A stretch of 64,000 nt of DNA from Solanum dulcamara (GCF_947179165.1 NC_077240.1:57546501-57610500), one strand, 5' to 3'. Positions 11,835-23,071 are shown, counted from the stretch's first letter. Program-made: numbers and translations. The notes: generated from the sequence alone by a model not told the origin.

Positions 11835-11967
11835 CTAATTACACAGACTTAACTGACTAACTAATTGGTTAGTTAGTTCTAACTATGTATTAGGTAAAAT
11901 GACTATACTGCCCTTATTTCTAACTAATTCTTCTAACTCCTTTAACTACTTTCTTTACATCCCAACA
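11652..11967 (-). repeat. 3' LTR (element sense)
   Basis: On the plus strand it begins TGAGCTAATTTG and ends CATCCCAACA. It holds a long (TA)n run around 11803-11833. The complement of CTCCCCTTCAAG at 11968-11979 is the purine tract just before the LTR in element sense. Confidence 0.92.
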
Positions 11968-12395
11968 CTCCCCTTCAAGCTAGGAGGTGCAAAAATATTC
12001 AAAGCTCCTAGCTTGGATAGAAGGTGCTCATGTTGAGCTCTAGGCAGTCCCTTTGTCAACATATCAGCTGGTTGTTCTTGGGTTGGTAAGTAGTCGACTT
12101 TGATCATGCCTTGTTGTAATCTTTCTCTAATGAAATGACAATCTATCTCTATATGTTTTATTCTTTCGTGATAAACTGGATTGAATGCAATTTGAATTGC
12201 AGCTTTGCTATCACTATAGACCTGCACTGGTACCTTCATATCAGCCTCAACTTTCTTCAACATTCCCAACAGCCACACAAGTTCTGAAATAGTAGAAGCC
12301 ATGCTTCTATATTCAGCCTCAGCTGAACTTCTGGACACTATGGTTTGTTTCTTGGCTTTCCAAGATATTAGTGATTTTTCCACCTTGATCAAGTA
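11955..12395 (-). pseudogene. copia RNase H (C-terminal pol)
   Basis: The minus reading from 12392 contains SWKAKKQTIVSRSSAEAEYR, VQVYSDSKAAIQIAFNP, HIEIDCHFIRER and the terminal PADMLTKGLPRAQHEHLLSK block, a complete C-terminal half of copia RNase H. It would degrade RNA in RNA:DNA hybrids. Its stop lies in the first bases of the LTR, as is common in this group. The N-terminal RNase H block (DSDWAGC-like) is in the broken stretch 12396-12577. Confidence 0.88.
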
Positions 12396-14262
12396 GCCTG
12401 TGACTAATGACTTAAGCCTCTTTCTTCTTCTTATAGGGCGTTTAAAGAGCGTGACTCTTTAGTTTAATTAAGTTCCAATTTGGAAAATGAAATGAGTGCA
12501 CATGCTGCCCAGTCTGCATCACAAAAAGCTGTAATTTGGTTGTCTGATTGACTGGATAGCAGTATACCTTGTCCAGGTTATCTCTTCAAATACTTGACTA
12601 CTCTTAGGGCTACCTCCATGTGGGATTTCTTTGGCTGGTTCAGAAACTCACTTAATGTTTGAGTACTAAAGGCTATATCTGGCCTTGTCATGTTGAGATA
12701 CAGAAGTTTACCTATGAGTTTTTGATAAGTTGCCTGATCTATTAGAGGATCATGTGGCTCTTCTTGCTTTTGGTTCACATGGTCATCATAGAGCTTTGAT
12801 GTGAGCTTGATGTTGGCATCTATCGGTGTTGCTGCTGGCTTAACTGCAGTCATCCCTACTTCTGCTATCAGATCAAGAGTGTACTTCCTCTGATGCATGA
12901 GTATTCCTATTGTGGATCTTGAAAATTCAATCCCCAGGAAGTACTTGAGGTCCCCTAAGTCCTTCATCTTGAATGCACTTTGTAGAGCTTTGTTTGTCTC
13001 TTCTATCAACTTTAGGGTGCTGCCAGTGAATAACATGTTATCTACATATACAAGCACAATGACAATACCTTCTGCTGACTTGTTGATGAATAGGTAGTAA
13101 TCATATTGGCTTTGTTTGAACTTGAGAGAAATAAAAGCCTCAGTAAGTTTGTGGTTCCACTGCCTTGGAGCTTGTTTGAGTCCATAAAGGGACTTTGTTA
13201 GTCTACATACCTCTCCCCTTGACTGACAAATCTCTGAGGTAGCTGCATATATATTTCATCCTCTAGGTCTCCATGTAGAAATGCATTGAATACCTCCATC
13301 TGATGGATGTGCCAATTCTTGGAAGCTGCAGTAGCAAGGATAGCCCTGACAGTCACTATCTTCACAACAGGAGAAAAGGTTTCTATGTAATCAATCCCTT
13401 CTTGTTGGTTGTATCCTTTTGCTACTAGCCTGGCTTTGAACCTCTCTATTTCACTTGTGGATTTGTATTTAACCTTGTAGATCCATCTGCAGCCAATAGG
13501 TTTTTTCCCTGCAGGTAAGGAAGTGACCTCCCAAATATTGTTGCTTTTTAAGGCCTGGATCTCTATCTGCATAGCTTCAACCCATCTTGGGTCTTTGACT
13601 GCTTTAGCATAGCTCGTAGGTTCTATCACAGCGGATGTAGCTGCAATAAAGCACTGATGAGAAGGTGACAGATGAGAGTAGCTTACATAATTGGACAGTG
13701 GATATTGAACATCCTGTTTAACATTCAGAGAGACAAAATCCTTCAGCCATATGGGAGGATGTTTAGACCTGGCAGATCTTCTAGTAATAGGTGGACCAGA
13801 CACATCAGTGCCACTTATATCAGTGTATGTTTGTGTAGACACACAGTCTTTCTCACCAGCATCTGGATGCCCACATGTAGCCTCTTCTGACATTACAGAT
13901 GGAGCAGTACCTGAGATTGTGAATGGGGATAGTTGAAGCTGTGGAGCTGTCTCACCTAGACCTTGTAAGTTATCTACAAACAACTGGTGTATTGCAGAGC
14001 TATCATCCTTGGCAAATGGAAATATGGCTTCTCTAAAATAAACATCCCTGCTGACAAAGAATGTGTTATTGTGCAAGTCAAATAAGATATAGCCTTTCTG
14101 CACTTTAGAGTACCCCATGTGCACAGCTGACTTTGATCTGGGCATGAGTTTGTCATGTTCAGTGAGATTCTTGGCTAGGGCTAGACAGCCAATGGTTCTC
14201 AAATGAGACAAACCTGGTTTTCTGCCATATAATCTTTCATAGGGAGATTGGAACTCAAGCAC
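12396..14262 (-). pseudogene. copia integrase C-terminus and reverse transcriptase, broken
   Basis: The ORF 14262-13198 (354 codons) starts in the integrase C-terminal region ([20 protein letters not shown]) and continues into [57 protein letters not shown]. After a break around 13060-13200 the reading from 13057 gives the palm motif as YVDN instead of YVDD (last codon 13037-13039), then MKDLGDLKYFLGIE and LLYLNMTRPDIAFS. The changed catalytic Asp plus the frame breaks mean this RT is inactive. Confidence 0.88.
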
Positions 14263-15297
14263 ACTACTAGAAAGTCTATTGATCAGATGAGCAGTAGCTA
14301 GTACACAATGACCTCAAAATTTGATAGGTATTTTTGCTTGAAATCTGAGGGCTCTGGTTACTTCTAGTAGGTGTCTGTATTTCCTTTCAGCCACACTATT
14401 TTATTGAGGAGTGTATAGACAAGACCTTTGATGTATAATACCCAGTGCTTTGAACATACTATCACATACTGAATTCACAAACTCAGTACCATTATCATAC
14501 CTTAAGACCTTGACCACCTTGCCAAACTGATTCTTAGTATACTACAAGAAAAGTTTAAGAGATACATATACATCTGATTTGTGTTTAAGTAAGAATAGCC
14601 AAGTCATTCTTGAAAAGTCATCAACTATTGTAAGAAAATACTTGTTGCCATCAAATGTAGCTGTATGATAAGGTCCCCAAAGATCAACATGTACCAAATC
14701 AAAGCAGCTACTACTTTTGATGATATTAGAAGGAAATACAGGTCTAGTTTGTTTTGCAAATGGACACACTAAGCATTCAGACACCTTACACATACTAACT
14801 TTATTCATAGTGAACATGTTGGCCAGTACAACTGAAGATACATGTCCTAGCCTTTTATGCCATAGCTCCATATCTGATTCCTTGTCTGTTGGATAAGCAA
14901 CATCAACAGAGTATGCAGACTCCTTAGTCTTACTTGCATCACCTTGAGTTAATTGTCTCCATAGCAGATACATGCCCCCCTCTTCTCTACCAACTTCCTT
15001 CACCTTCCCAGTGTAGAGTTCCTGGAAAATACAGAAATCAGGAAAGAAGGAGACCGAGCAGCCTAATTCCTTAGTTATTTTGCTGACAGACATCAAGTTA
15101 TACTTGAACTCTGGAATATGGAACACATTAGTAATAAGACTTCTAGATGGTAGACTACAAGAACCAATATGAGTTACTTGAGTGGTACCACCATTTGGTA
15201 AACACACATCCTTAGGAGTGTTAAGTTGAAGAACAGACTCCTTTAGTAGCATCTCCAGTTTAGACACCATATGGTTTGTTGCACCTGTATCCACACA
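14263..15297 (-). pseudogene. copia protease and integrase, broken
   Basis: The ORF 15294-14542 opens with the protease active site (DTGATNHM), then the gag-pre-integrase zinc-binding region (LWHKRLGH ... CLVCPFAKQTR) and the integrase core start: HVDLWGPY with the first catalytic Asp and YFLTIVDDFSRMTWLFLLK. After a stop the second Asp block reads YDNGTEF near 14490. The third block shows NSVAERKYRH in place of NGVVERKH, preceded by a stop. Protease and integrase signatures are recognisable but the chain is interrupted at least three times. Confidence 0.85.
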
Positions 15298-15434
15298 TCA
15301 TTATTTTCAGTTACAAATAGGGCCTTACCTGCATTATTTGCCTTATTGTAATCAGGTGCATTGGCTCTTGAACCAGACTGTTGATTCATCATCATAAGAA
15401 TTTGTTCATACTGATCTTTTGTGAATGTACAACC

Positions 15435-16578
15435 CTAAAGTAGTTGCTTGACCTTTTTCTCAACTGCCTTGTTAGAAGTAGGGGTTGGTGGTTTGTCTGT
15501 AGTGTACTGTACTGTACTATTCCTTCCCCACAATGCTTCATCAGTCATATTTGTGTTCAAGACATAAGAGAAGTTAGCCTGACCTGACTGCTGAGATTGA
15601 TTAGTAAGGCTATTAGTGTCTACATGGACCATGTTTGCACTCTAAACCTTCCTTTTGGACTTGAAATCTGGGGGATACCCCACCACCTTGTAGAAGGACT
15701 CTTTGGTGTGGCCCCTACACTTACAAAAATCACAGATTAAGGATGTATTTTTCTTGAACCTATTGCTAATACCTGAACTGTTTCCAACTCTCGAGTACAT
15801 AGCTACTGAATCAGAATTTGATACATATAGTCCCAAATTGTTGATTCCTGTAACCAAAGCCTTTTGACTCTCATCTCCTACTATCATAGCATATGCTTGA
15901 TTGATAGTAGGTAAGGGATCTATCATGAGAATTTGACTCCTAGCTTGATTATATGCGTTATTCAGTCCCATTAAAAATTGATACAACTTTTGTCTATTCA
16001 TGTGGGCTACAAAACCTCTGGACTTCTCATAATTGCAGCAAGGTGAGGGCACTAACACTTCAAACTCATCCCACAATGCTTTTAGCCTTGTATAATATGC
16101 TGATACAGAAGTTGTTCCTTGTTATAAGGTAGCTATTTCTTTGTGTAGGCTATAAGTTCTTGATCCATCAACTCTGTCGAACCTCTCTTGCAGATTGTCC
16201 ACACACTCGAAGCATTTGACGCAAACGCAATTCCACTCAACAAACTCTTCAATACTGAATTCATAAGCCATGACAACACAATTGCATTTGCTCTTTCCTA
16301 TTGGCCCCACAGTTCTTCACCATATATTTCTTTCCTGCACGTTCCATCCACAAGCCCTAATTTGTTTCTACCTAGCAATGCTAATTTATTGACTGATTCC
16401 ACAAGGTGTAGTTTTCAATACCTTGCAACTGAAACGAGATGATGCTTATACCACTCACATCCATGGGGTTAAGGAATAGGGAATGATTATAGTCAATACC
16501 TTGTCCATTGTTACCTGCCGAGCTTGCTGAACTTGGTATACCCACTTGTTGAGTTGAATCTGTTGCTTCACCTGTCAT
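15435..16578 (-). pseudogene. copia gag, broken
   Basis: The minus reading starts at 16578 (MTGEATDSTQ). It holds the N-terminal block SLFLNPMDVSG and ENYTLWNQS, typical of copia gag preceding the UBN2 region. Fragments 16310-16122 and 16076-15642 give the UBN2-like core (KLYQFLMGLNNAYNQARSQI) and a zinc knuckle CDFCKCRGHTKESF whose last Cys is replaced by Phe. The last piece is 15632-15435. Stops separate all pieces. Confidence 0.82.
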
Positions 16579-16743
16579 TTCTTCAACCTTTTGAGCTTTT
16601 TGTTGCAGAAGTCAGTGTTGGTTGCAGTTTTAGCTTTGACGGAGCTTAGATCTGCAAACTACGAGCTAATATCTTTGACTGATTCTTTGACTCTGGTCTT
16701 CGAGTCTTTGACTCAGCTATGTGCACTCTTTACAGTGATCAAT

Positions 16744-16755
16744 GCTCTGATACCA
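16744..16755 (-). other. Primer binding site (initiator tRNA-Met type)
   Basis: The plus strand reads GCTCTGATACCA, so the minus strand reads TGGTATCAGAGC directly next to the 5' LTR. Confidence 0.92.
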
Positions 16756-17059
16756 TGAGCTAATTTGAGCTCTGCTTCTTCACTGATCAGACATGAAGAA
16801 GAGAGAGATGAAGAAGAGAGGCGTTAGAGTAGAGAGAAGAAAGAAGTTTTCAATTTTGGGGCTCAACAGCAAAATGCCCTAAATCAGTTAACTGTACATA
16901 GTTGCTATATATATATATATATATAGCTAATTACACAGACTTAACTGACTAACTAATTGGTTAGTTAGTTCTAACTATATATTAGGTAAAATGACTATAC
17001 TGCCCTTATTTCTAACTAATTCTTCTAACTCCTTTAACTACTTTCTTTACATCTCAACA
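16756..17059 (-). repeat. 5' LTR (element sense)
   Basis: Nearly identical to 11652-11967, ending CATCTCAACA on the plus strand; the (TA)n run is about 12 bp shorter. TSD ATACA follows. Confidence 0.92.
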
Positions 17060-17064
17060 ATACA

Positions 17065-18595
17065 CCACTTTGGTGAACAGAAAATCAATAATTTTTTCTA
17101 TTTACTTTCTTCTTTTCCTATGTGGCTTTCTTTTTGTTGAAGTTTGTTGTTTCTGCTTCCACTTAATCATTGGAAAAACTTGTTGAATCATGAGAATACA
17201 TCTAACTACATATTTAAGGATATTTTCCATGATACACTCCAAACTAATATCTATCACTTGTAGCTACCATTTCTAACTGTGGTGAGTTATCCGGTCGAAT
17301 TCTTGCTCCTTATCATTTACCTCTTTCATGAATATCCTTGTTTGTGCTCATACTTATTCTGGCATTTATTAGTTAACCTCTTCTACTTTAGATGGTTGAA
17401 AACCTACATAGTAAATATTTAGTAGCAATAGAGTGAATTAGTTCAAGAACAATCTCAGCCACATGTAGCTTAATTAATTCACTACTTAACTCAGACCATA
17501 GGCCTTAGCCTTTCAATGATTTCACAAATATGCTTCTAGTAACCATCAATGTTACAGTGAGAAAATGTAGAAGAGACAATATTCCGGCAAGCCTGAAACT
17601 ATATCTTGGGGAAAAAAATGTTTTTCCATCCATTGTATTGCAAAGAACATTGCATGTTTTTCAATTCAATTTAAGATTGTGTTTCTACTTTGTTTTAAAT
17701 GAACTATTCATATGTATATTGTTTTAAGTGTGTCACACATTTATTAATTCATATATCTGCACAAGTATATAGAGAGTTCCCACATCCCAAAAATAGAAAA
17801 TCAAAAACTTTAATTTAATAGCAAACTTTAATATATTTATAAGAAATATATTACTATCTTAATCACAATTTAATACCCTAAATTTGATTGTGAATCTAAT
17901 TGTTCAAATTAGATATACATGAAATTTGATTAACTTTGTGAAAATTATTTAAATTTATTTGGTAAAAGTCTAGGAACTGTCAATATTTATTAAATTAGGT
18001 AGTGATTTTGATAGTTCAAATACAAATTTGATTGACTTTTTTGGAACTATTAGAATTCATTTTGACAGAGTCTAGAAATTATAGACATGTGTGAAATAAT
18101 TGTTTTCCCTTAAAGATAAATCAACTAACTATATATGAATTTTAATCACCAAAATGCAACAATCGTGTAAATATCATGTATCTTTTCTAGAAAATAATAT
18201 AAACTAATTTTCCTAGAAAACCAGTAACCTAAGGGCTTAAAAAGACCATAAAAACATAGTTGTCATGTATTCTACTAAAAATTAAAACACATGAAACATT
18301 ATTAAAAGCTAAAATAAAACGTAAACGGCAAAAGAGAGAAAAAAAAAAGAAATCACAAATTTTAAATAATTTTCTCAGTTAGTGTTAAATATCACAAATA
18401 CAATATATAAATGAGATTTCTTTACAATAACTATTTTAGAACTCTTGTTTGTTCATACAATTGAACTTTCAAAATAGCCTTTCTCATCTTTAGTTGATAA
18501 ATTTGAATTTATGAAATAAAGTAAATTTAATTTACAAGGGAACAACTCAGCGTCCAAGACTATACATATTAAATATAAGACATTGACTCATTCAC
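17065..18595. other. Non-coding AT-rich stretch
   Basis: About 1.5 kb with no supportable gene, RNA or transposon end. The 65-codon ORF at 17530-17727 has no recognisable domain. Confidence 0.5.
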
Positions 18596-18897
18596 TTTTT
18601 CATTTTAATTCATATTTCCAATAGAAATATCTTAGAGGCCAAGATGAGTCATTTTAACCTGTAGGGGCGACGTTATTTTGATCCTTCATTCAATTTAATT
18701 AGGTATTAAGGAAATATCTCGACGGTCAAGAGGAGACATATAAATGCAACTAATAATATGTCTCCTCTTGACTGCTGAGCTATTCCCTTAATATTTAAAT
18801 TGAATGAAAAAGCAAAATAGTGTCTCCCCTACTGGTTAAAATGCCTCCTCTTGGCCTCTAAGATATTCTATCAAAATTTTGAATCAAAATGAAATAG
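18596..18897. mobile_element. Foldback/MITE with about 140-bp arms and a 12-bp loop
   Basis: The left arm (about 18596-18742) pairs with 18755-18897. Matching landmarks are ATATCTTAGAGGCCAAGA (left) against TCTTGGCCTCTAAGATAT (right), and GTCAAGAGGAGACATAT against ATATGTCTCCTCTTGAC. The loop is AAATGCAACTAA. Identity is about 80-85 percent by eye. No ORF. The outer end of the right arm continues into text shared with 48165 onward. Confidence 0.78.
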
Positions 18898-19077
18898 GTA
18901 GAATTCTCGACTTCAATTTTCAAAAGATGGTATACAGGAAAAACATATTGTTTAATCCTCAATAGTAAAGAAAAGTAAAGTCTTAATGCAGTCTTCAAAT
19001 AACCAATAATACTATTAGAACACACTGTCTCATAGTATCTTTTTGCTAAGTTGCACTATTGAAATCAAGGAGAGGGC

Positions 19078-19295
19078 AGTGGAAATGAGGGTCGGAGGGG
19101 TGTGTCCATTTCCAAGCAAAAGTCATCAATATTGTGAGGAAATTGATGGAGAAATATAGAAAAAGAAAGAGTGACTTACGTATGGTGTTCATTGACCTTG
19201 AAAAGGCTTACGAAAAGGCCTCGAGAGAAGTCCTCTAGAGATGTTTGGAGGCTAGACATGTACCGGTGACTTACATTAGAGCGATGAAGGACATG
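19078..19295 (+). pseudogene. RTE-type LINE reverse transcriptase, 5' fragment
   Basis: Encodes a degenerate block of non-LTR reverse transcriptase: [42 protein letters not shown] (normally DKVPREVLW), RCLEARHVPVTYIRAMKDM. The FIDLEKAYD box contains the first catalytic Asp of the RT palm. The reading stops at ACATG (19291-19295), which is the TSD of the LTR-bounded insertion, and resumes at 23523 with YDGSKT. The two pieces are therefore one LINE split by that insertion. Confidence 0.85.
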
Positions 19296-19362
19296 TGTAG
19301 ACATAAAAAAAAATTGGGACTCTACAAGACGAGTCTAATTTCAGTTAGGGTTCTTAGAGACA
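19296..19362 (+). repeat. LTR start stub, plus orientation
   Basis: 67 bp matching the first 67 bp of the LTR at 23072 (ACTCTACAAGACGAGTC..., TTAGGGTTCTTAGAGAC), then an abrupt switch to the same LTR in reverse. The partner copy has the same switch at about 48697. Confidence 0.75.
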
Positions 19363-19762
19363 AACTTAAATTGCAACAAAATTTGTGTATAAGAAATAAA
19401 CTCCATTAACAACAAAATATGAAGAAACAAGAATATTTTATTAATAAAAAAAGTGGGTAAAATTCTGTCCCTTCGTTGATTCTTCTCTAGGGTGATTTGG
19501 ACCTAAATTAGATTTTATTTGATCTCCATGTTAAGAGAATTTTTGGATTTTCTTGAAGTATTTGACTGTCAAAAGAGTTTGCCCACATCTTGATCTCTTT
19601 GTGAATGTTTCATGAATTTATGGAATTTTCAAGACGCCCTTTCAAAGGAATATATTACCCTTTACATAGGTGTGATCTAGGGTTTAGGGTAAAGTAATCT
19701 TTAAGAACCCTAATAGAAATTGAAATTGTTATGTAGAATCCCACAAAATTTTGAAGTCTACA
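19363..19762 (-). repeat. LTR of the same family, minus orientation
   Basis: Its reverse complement starts TGTAGACTTCAAAATTTTG at 19762 and carries the landmarks AGGGTAATATATTC, CATAAATTCATGAAACATTC and GAGATCAAGATGTGG in the same order as 22561-22949. The end near 19363-19375 (TTGCAA in reverse) matches the LTR 3' end. Confidence 0.78.
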
Positions 19763-20940
19763 AATGCTAAGTTCTTGTCCAATGAAGAAACTAAATTCTT
19801 TTTTTACATAACCTTTTTGTCCACACAGTCCACTTAATTCTCTTACTGGCTGGAGTTTTATTATTCGAGGTGTATTCAACGGTTCCAGAAGAGGTCTTAT
19901 GCTAAAAAATATAGTATCTTTGTTGAAGCCAGAATCAACAAAGATAGCATCAACAAGGGACTCAACAACATCTCCAAGCACCTTTCGGCATCTCATCCAA
20001 ACGTGGACACAAGATCCAATTTCCCAAATCCTCTACAGTACAACATATCTGCCTTTGAAGATCTAGTAAGGCATGAAGAATGTTCTTGTGTAAGCCCACC
20101 TTAACTGTAGATTTAGTATAACGTTCATTATTTACAGAAGCAAATCAGTAATTAGTCCTAGAGTCAGTCTCACACATTTGAAATAGAGATGTGCTATAAC
20201 AATATAATCAACAATATTATCTACCACTATATCTCCAAGAAATTTCAAGTAGTTATATCATCGTGGAATCTCTGGTAGCATGTAATATCCGTGAGTTCGT
20301 GCTTCAATAAGCAGTAAAGTGTCATGGAACTTGTAATTTAGTAGGGATTCCAAGTAATGGACATTGACTAGCTTCTCAACATTCACGGGGAAGCACCTTG
20401 GAACAGGTGCATCAACAAAATAAATGTCCTTCCCAAACCATTTCATAAATGATAAAGTCGTTACTTCCCCACCCGAGCTGAGGTAGGCACCTATTAGTGC
20501 CTCAACCACATTAGCTACTCTCTTCTAATCTTTTGATTTACCCTACTATACATTATTACTGAAGGCATCAGAAACACTTTGTCAAAGATGTGAACTTGAT
20601 GATTATCACCAGGAATGAGCCACGCTTGAAGATCAAATAGTTCATTTTGGATAAATCCTAGTATTTTACTAGTACATCCAAGCTTGCACAGTGCAACATT
20701 TGAAATGAATTTACTTTTCTTAATGATGAGAAGACCCTCATGATGATTTTCATATGTCTTAAAAAGTTGTTTGCTGACAACATATTTGAGAAAAGAGTCT
20801 CCAAGTGTATCAAGTGATTCCAAGTGAAATCTCTCGAGGCATTTTCTTATTGTCATTGCTTCCAAAACCTTAGCACCCAGGACGAAAACTTTTAGTTTGA
20901 AGTGATCTGAAATCATTCTTTTCAAGTTTATTTAGGATGA
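19763..20940 (-). pseudogene. DCL2-like pseudogene: DCL2 (Dicer-like 2) RNase III fragment, copy A
   Basis: DCL2 is a nuclear ribonuclease that cuts double-stranded RNA into mainly 22-nt small RNAs. Only the C-terminal catalytic half is present; helicase, PAZ and dsRNA-binding parts are missing. From 20925 the minus reading gives the RNase IIIa signature HLESLDTLGDSFLKY (residues 34-48), YENHHEGLL and LIPGDNHQVH. A 4-base deletion near 20513 shifts the frame; the next reading (20509-20258) has VEALIGAYLSSGGE preceded by VAN where copy C has VAD, so a catalytic Asp is Asn. The RNase IIIb end (19996-19655) has VLGDVVESLVDAIFVDSGFN. No intron is apparent between these blocks. It abuts an LTR at 19762. 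Clearly non-functional. Confidence 0.88.
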
Positions 20941-21424
20941 CTGTTTCCCTTATAAAGTCTAAAGGTTCTAGCATATCAGATACTTAATGGCAACAGATTT
21001 TTGCCTCAAGAATCTTGTGAATCCTAAGGTATACACATATGGTAGTGAATCTGTTTTGGTGGAGTATATCCCATTCTCAAATCTGAAGCTTAAGATATGT
21101 AAACATGTAGATATTTCTTAAAATCTAGCCAAACACCCATCTTGCTCATACAAAACAAGAAAGCAGAATAAAGATTTGATAAACAACTCCAAAGTGTATA
21201 CTATAGAATTTTAGAATGTGATATGACTTCAGGTTCGGATTTGAAATGGGATATACTTCGCCAGAATAGAATTAATCCTGTACATGTACCATAGAATTCA
21301 TAAAAATTTTAAGGTCACAAATCTTTTGCCAATAACTATCTATCATGCTATAACATTTAGCCTTTATAAGGGAACCAGTCATCAAAAATAAAATTGAAAA
21401 TAATGCTTTTGGATCACTACTAAA
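20941..21424. other. Spacer between the two DCL2 fragments
   Basis: No ORF. The outer parts are homologous to each other as inverted copies: CTTTATAAGGGAA(A/C)CAGTCATC precedes both DCL2 pieces in their own sense, and further upstream text (ATCTGTTGCCATTAAGTATCTGATATGCTA against ATCTTTTGCCAATAACTATCTATCATGCTA, read in parts) also aligns. The inverted repeat thus extends about 100-150 bp beyond the coding homology, leaving roughly 200 bp of single-copy centre. Confidence 0.6.
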
Positions 21425-22560
21425 AGTTTTTATGCCAAACTACTAAGGTTTAGGAAGCAATGACTACAAAGAAATGCCTCGAGAAGTTTCATTTGGAATC
21501 ACTTGAGACACTTAGAGATTCTTTTCACATATATGTTGTTTGTATATAGTTGTTCAAGATTTTTGAAGATCATCACAAGGGTCATCTCATTGTTAAGAAA
21601 AATTAATCATTTACAGTACTGCACTGTGCAAGCTTAGATGGGCACATAAAATACCTAGATTTATCCATAATGAACCATTCGATCTTAAAGTGTGGCTCAT
21701 TCCTGGTGCTAATTCTCAAGTTCACAGCTTTGACGAAGAGTTGCTGATGCCTTCAGTATACTGTTAAGTAGGGTAAAACATAAGATTAGAGGTAAGAGAG
21801 TAGTTGATGTGGTTGAGGCACTAATAGTTGCCAACCTCAGTTCGAAAGGAGATGTAGCGGCTTTATCATTTATGCAATGGCTTGGGATGGAAATTGATTT
21901 TGTTGTTGCACCTATACCAAGGCACTTCCCCATAAATGCTGAGAATCTACTCAATGTCTAGTATTTGGAATCCATGTTACATTACAAGTTTCATGACCTT
22001 TACTTCTTGTTGAAGCACTAACTCACAGATCTTACCTGCTACCTGAGATTCCACGATGCTACTAACACTAGGAATTTCTTGAAGATGTAGTGCTAGATTA
22101 TGTTGTAACAACACATCTCCAATTTAAATATCTGGGACTGACTCTAGGACTAATTACTGATTTGAGGTCTTCTTCTATAAACAATGAAAACTATGCTCGG
22201 TCTGCAATTAAGATTGGCCTGCAGAAGCACATTCTTCACGCCTTGCCAGATCTGCAATGGAAAATATGTGGCATTGTTAAGGATTTTGAGAAATTGGTTC
22301 TAGTGTCCACGTTTGGTGGGAGGCTGAAACTAGTTTTTCAAAGGTTCTTGGAGATGTTATTAAGTCCTTTACTGGTGCGATCCTCGTTGATTTTTTCTTA
22401 GACAAAGATACTACATTTCTAAGCATAAGACCTCTTCTAGAACGGTTGATTACACCTCAAACAATAAAACTCCAGCCAGTAAGAGAGTTAGGTGAACTAT
22501 ATCACTAGAAAGGTTATGTGAAAAGAATTTAGGTTTTTCAATCGACAAGGACTCAAGATT
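21425..22560 (+). pseudogene. DCL2-like pseudogene: DCL2 RNase III fragment, copy B
   Basis: Plus-strand counterpart of copy A, about 75-85 percent identical in nucleotide text by eye. It runs from the same upstream point through RNase IIIa (FHLESLETLRDSFHIY-like, with a changed Gly and Leu), VVDVVEALI (catalytic Asp and Glu kept) and the RNase IIIb region (22090-22401, ending in a frameshifted LVSTFGG). It contains more stops and frameshifts than copy A, including stops near 21770, 21960 and 22490. It ends at AAGAATTTAGG followed by the LTR, the same junction as copies A and C. The copies face away from each other, so a transcript across both could fold on itself, with many mismatches. Confidence 0.86.
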
Positions 22561-22949
22561 CGTAGACATTGAAATTTTGTGGGATCTACAAGATGAGTCA
22601 AATTTCGATTGGGGTTCTTGGATACTACTTTACCCTGAATCCTAACACATGCCTATATAACGGGTAACATATTCTCTTAAAGAGACATCTTGAAAAATTC
22701 ATAAATATGTGGAGCATTCACAAAGAGATCAAGATGTGGATGAACTCTTCTTGACAACCAAACACTTCAAGAAGATCCACAAAATCCTTTCATGCAGATC
22801 AAATAAGTCTCAAGGATCTCCACATCATCATAATTTGAGATATATGCCACTAACAACCCACAAATCAGTGAAAAATTTTAAGAGAAAAGAATCAAGGAAT
22901 AGACAAATTTGAACTCACAATCTTAATGAATAATATTATATTGCAAACA
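22561..22949 (+). repeat. LTR of the insertion family, plus orientation
   Basis: Starts CGTAGACATTGAAATTTTG (TG mutated to CG) directly after DCL2 copy B and ends ATATTGCAAACA. The landmarks AACTCTTCTTGACAACCAA and ACCCACAAATCAGTG match 23072-23517. Confidence 0.75.
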
Positions 22950-23071
22950 AATCAGCAAATCTGAAGCCACAAAACTACAAAAGATAGAAGCTCCATTTTT
23001 ATGAGTACTTCAAGTCTCTTCTTTGACTTTCATTAAATTTCACTATGACAGGCCTTGAAGTAGGGGGCATT
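22950..23071 (+). other. Very short internal region with polypurine tract
   Basis: Only 122 bp separate two same-orientation LTRs. The right end is GAAGTAGGGGGCAT (about 23057-23070), a good polypurine tract next to the TG of the 3' LTR. No clear tRNA-Met primer site was seen after 22949. The layout is that of a TRIM (miniature LTR retrotransposon). Confidence 0.65.

Larger units (their letters stand above)
11652..17059 (-). mobile_element. Complete Ty1/copia element, minus strand, TSD ATACA
   Basis: LTRs at 11652-11967 (3' LTR in element sense) and 16756-17059 (5' LTR). TSD ATACA at 11647-11651 and 17060-17064. PBS and polypurine tract both abut the LTRs. Gag and pol lie in copia order on the minus strand, with several stops and frameshifts. 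The LTRs differ at only about seven bases outside the AT-repeat length difference, so the insertion is fairly recent. Confidence 0.93.
18870..20640. repeat. Segmental duplicate 1 (partner 48165-49950)
   Basis: Text starting TTTTGAATCAAAATGAAAT at about 18873 and running through a LINE fragment, an LTR stub, an inverted LTR and a DCL2 fragment is repeated in the same order and orientation at 48165-49950. The two differ by many substitutions and indels. The partner ends where the text GGAATGAGC is replaced by TGTTGATATC. Confidence 0.85.

Noticed and set aside
19655..20925. A functional DCL2 gene on the minus strand
   Set aside because: Only the RNase III half is present, with a 4-base deletion, a changed catalytic Asp, further stops, and LTR sequence at the 3' end.
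22709..22912. 67-codon plus ORF next to DCL2 copy B
   Set aside because: It lies entirely in the LTR 22561-22949.
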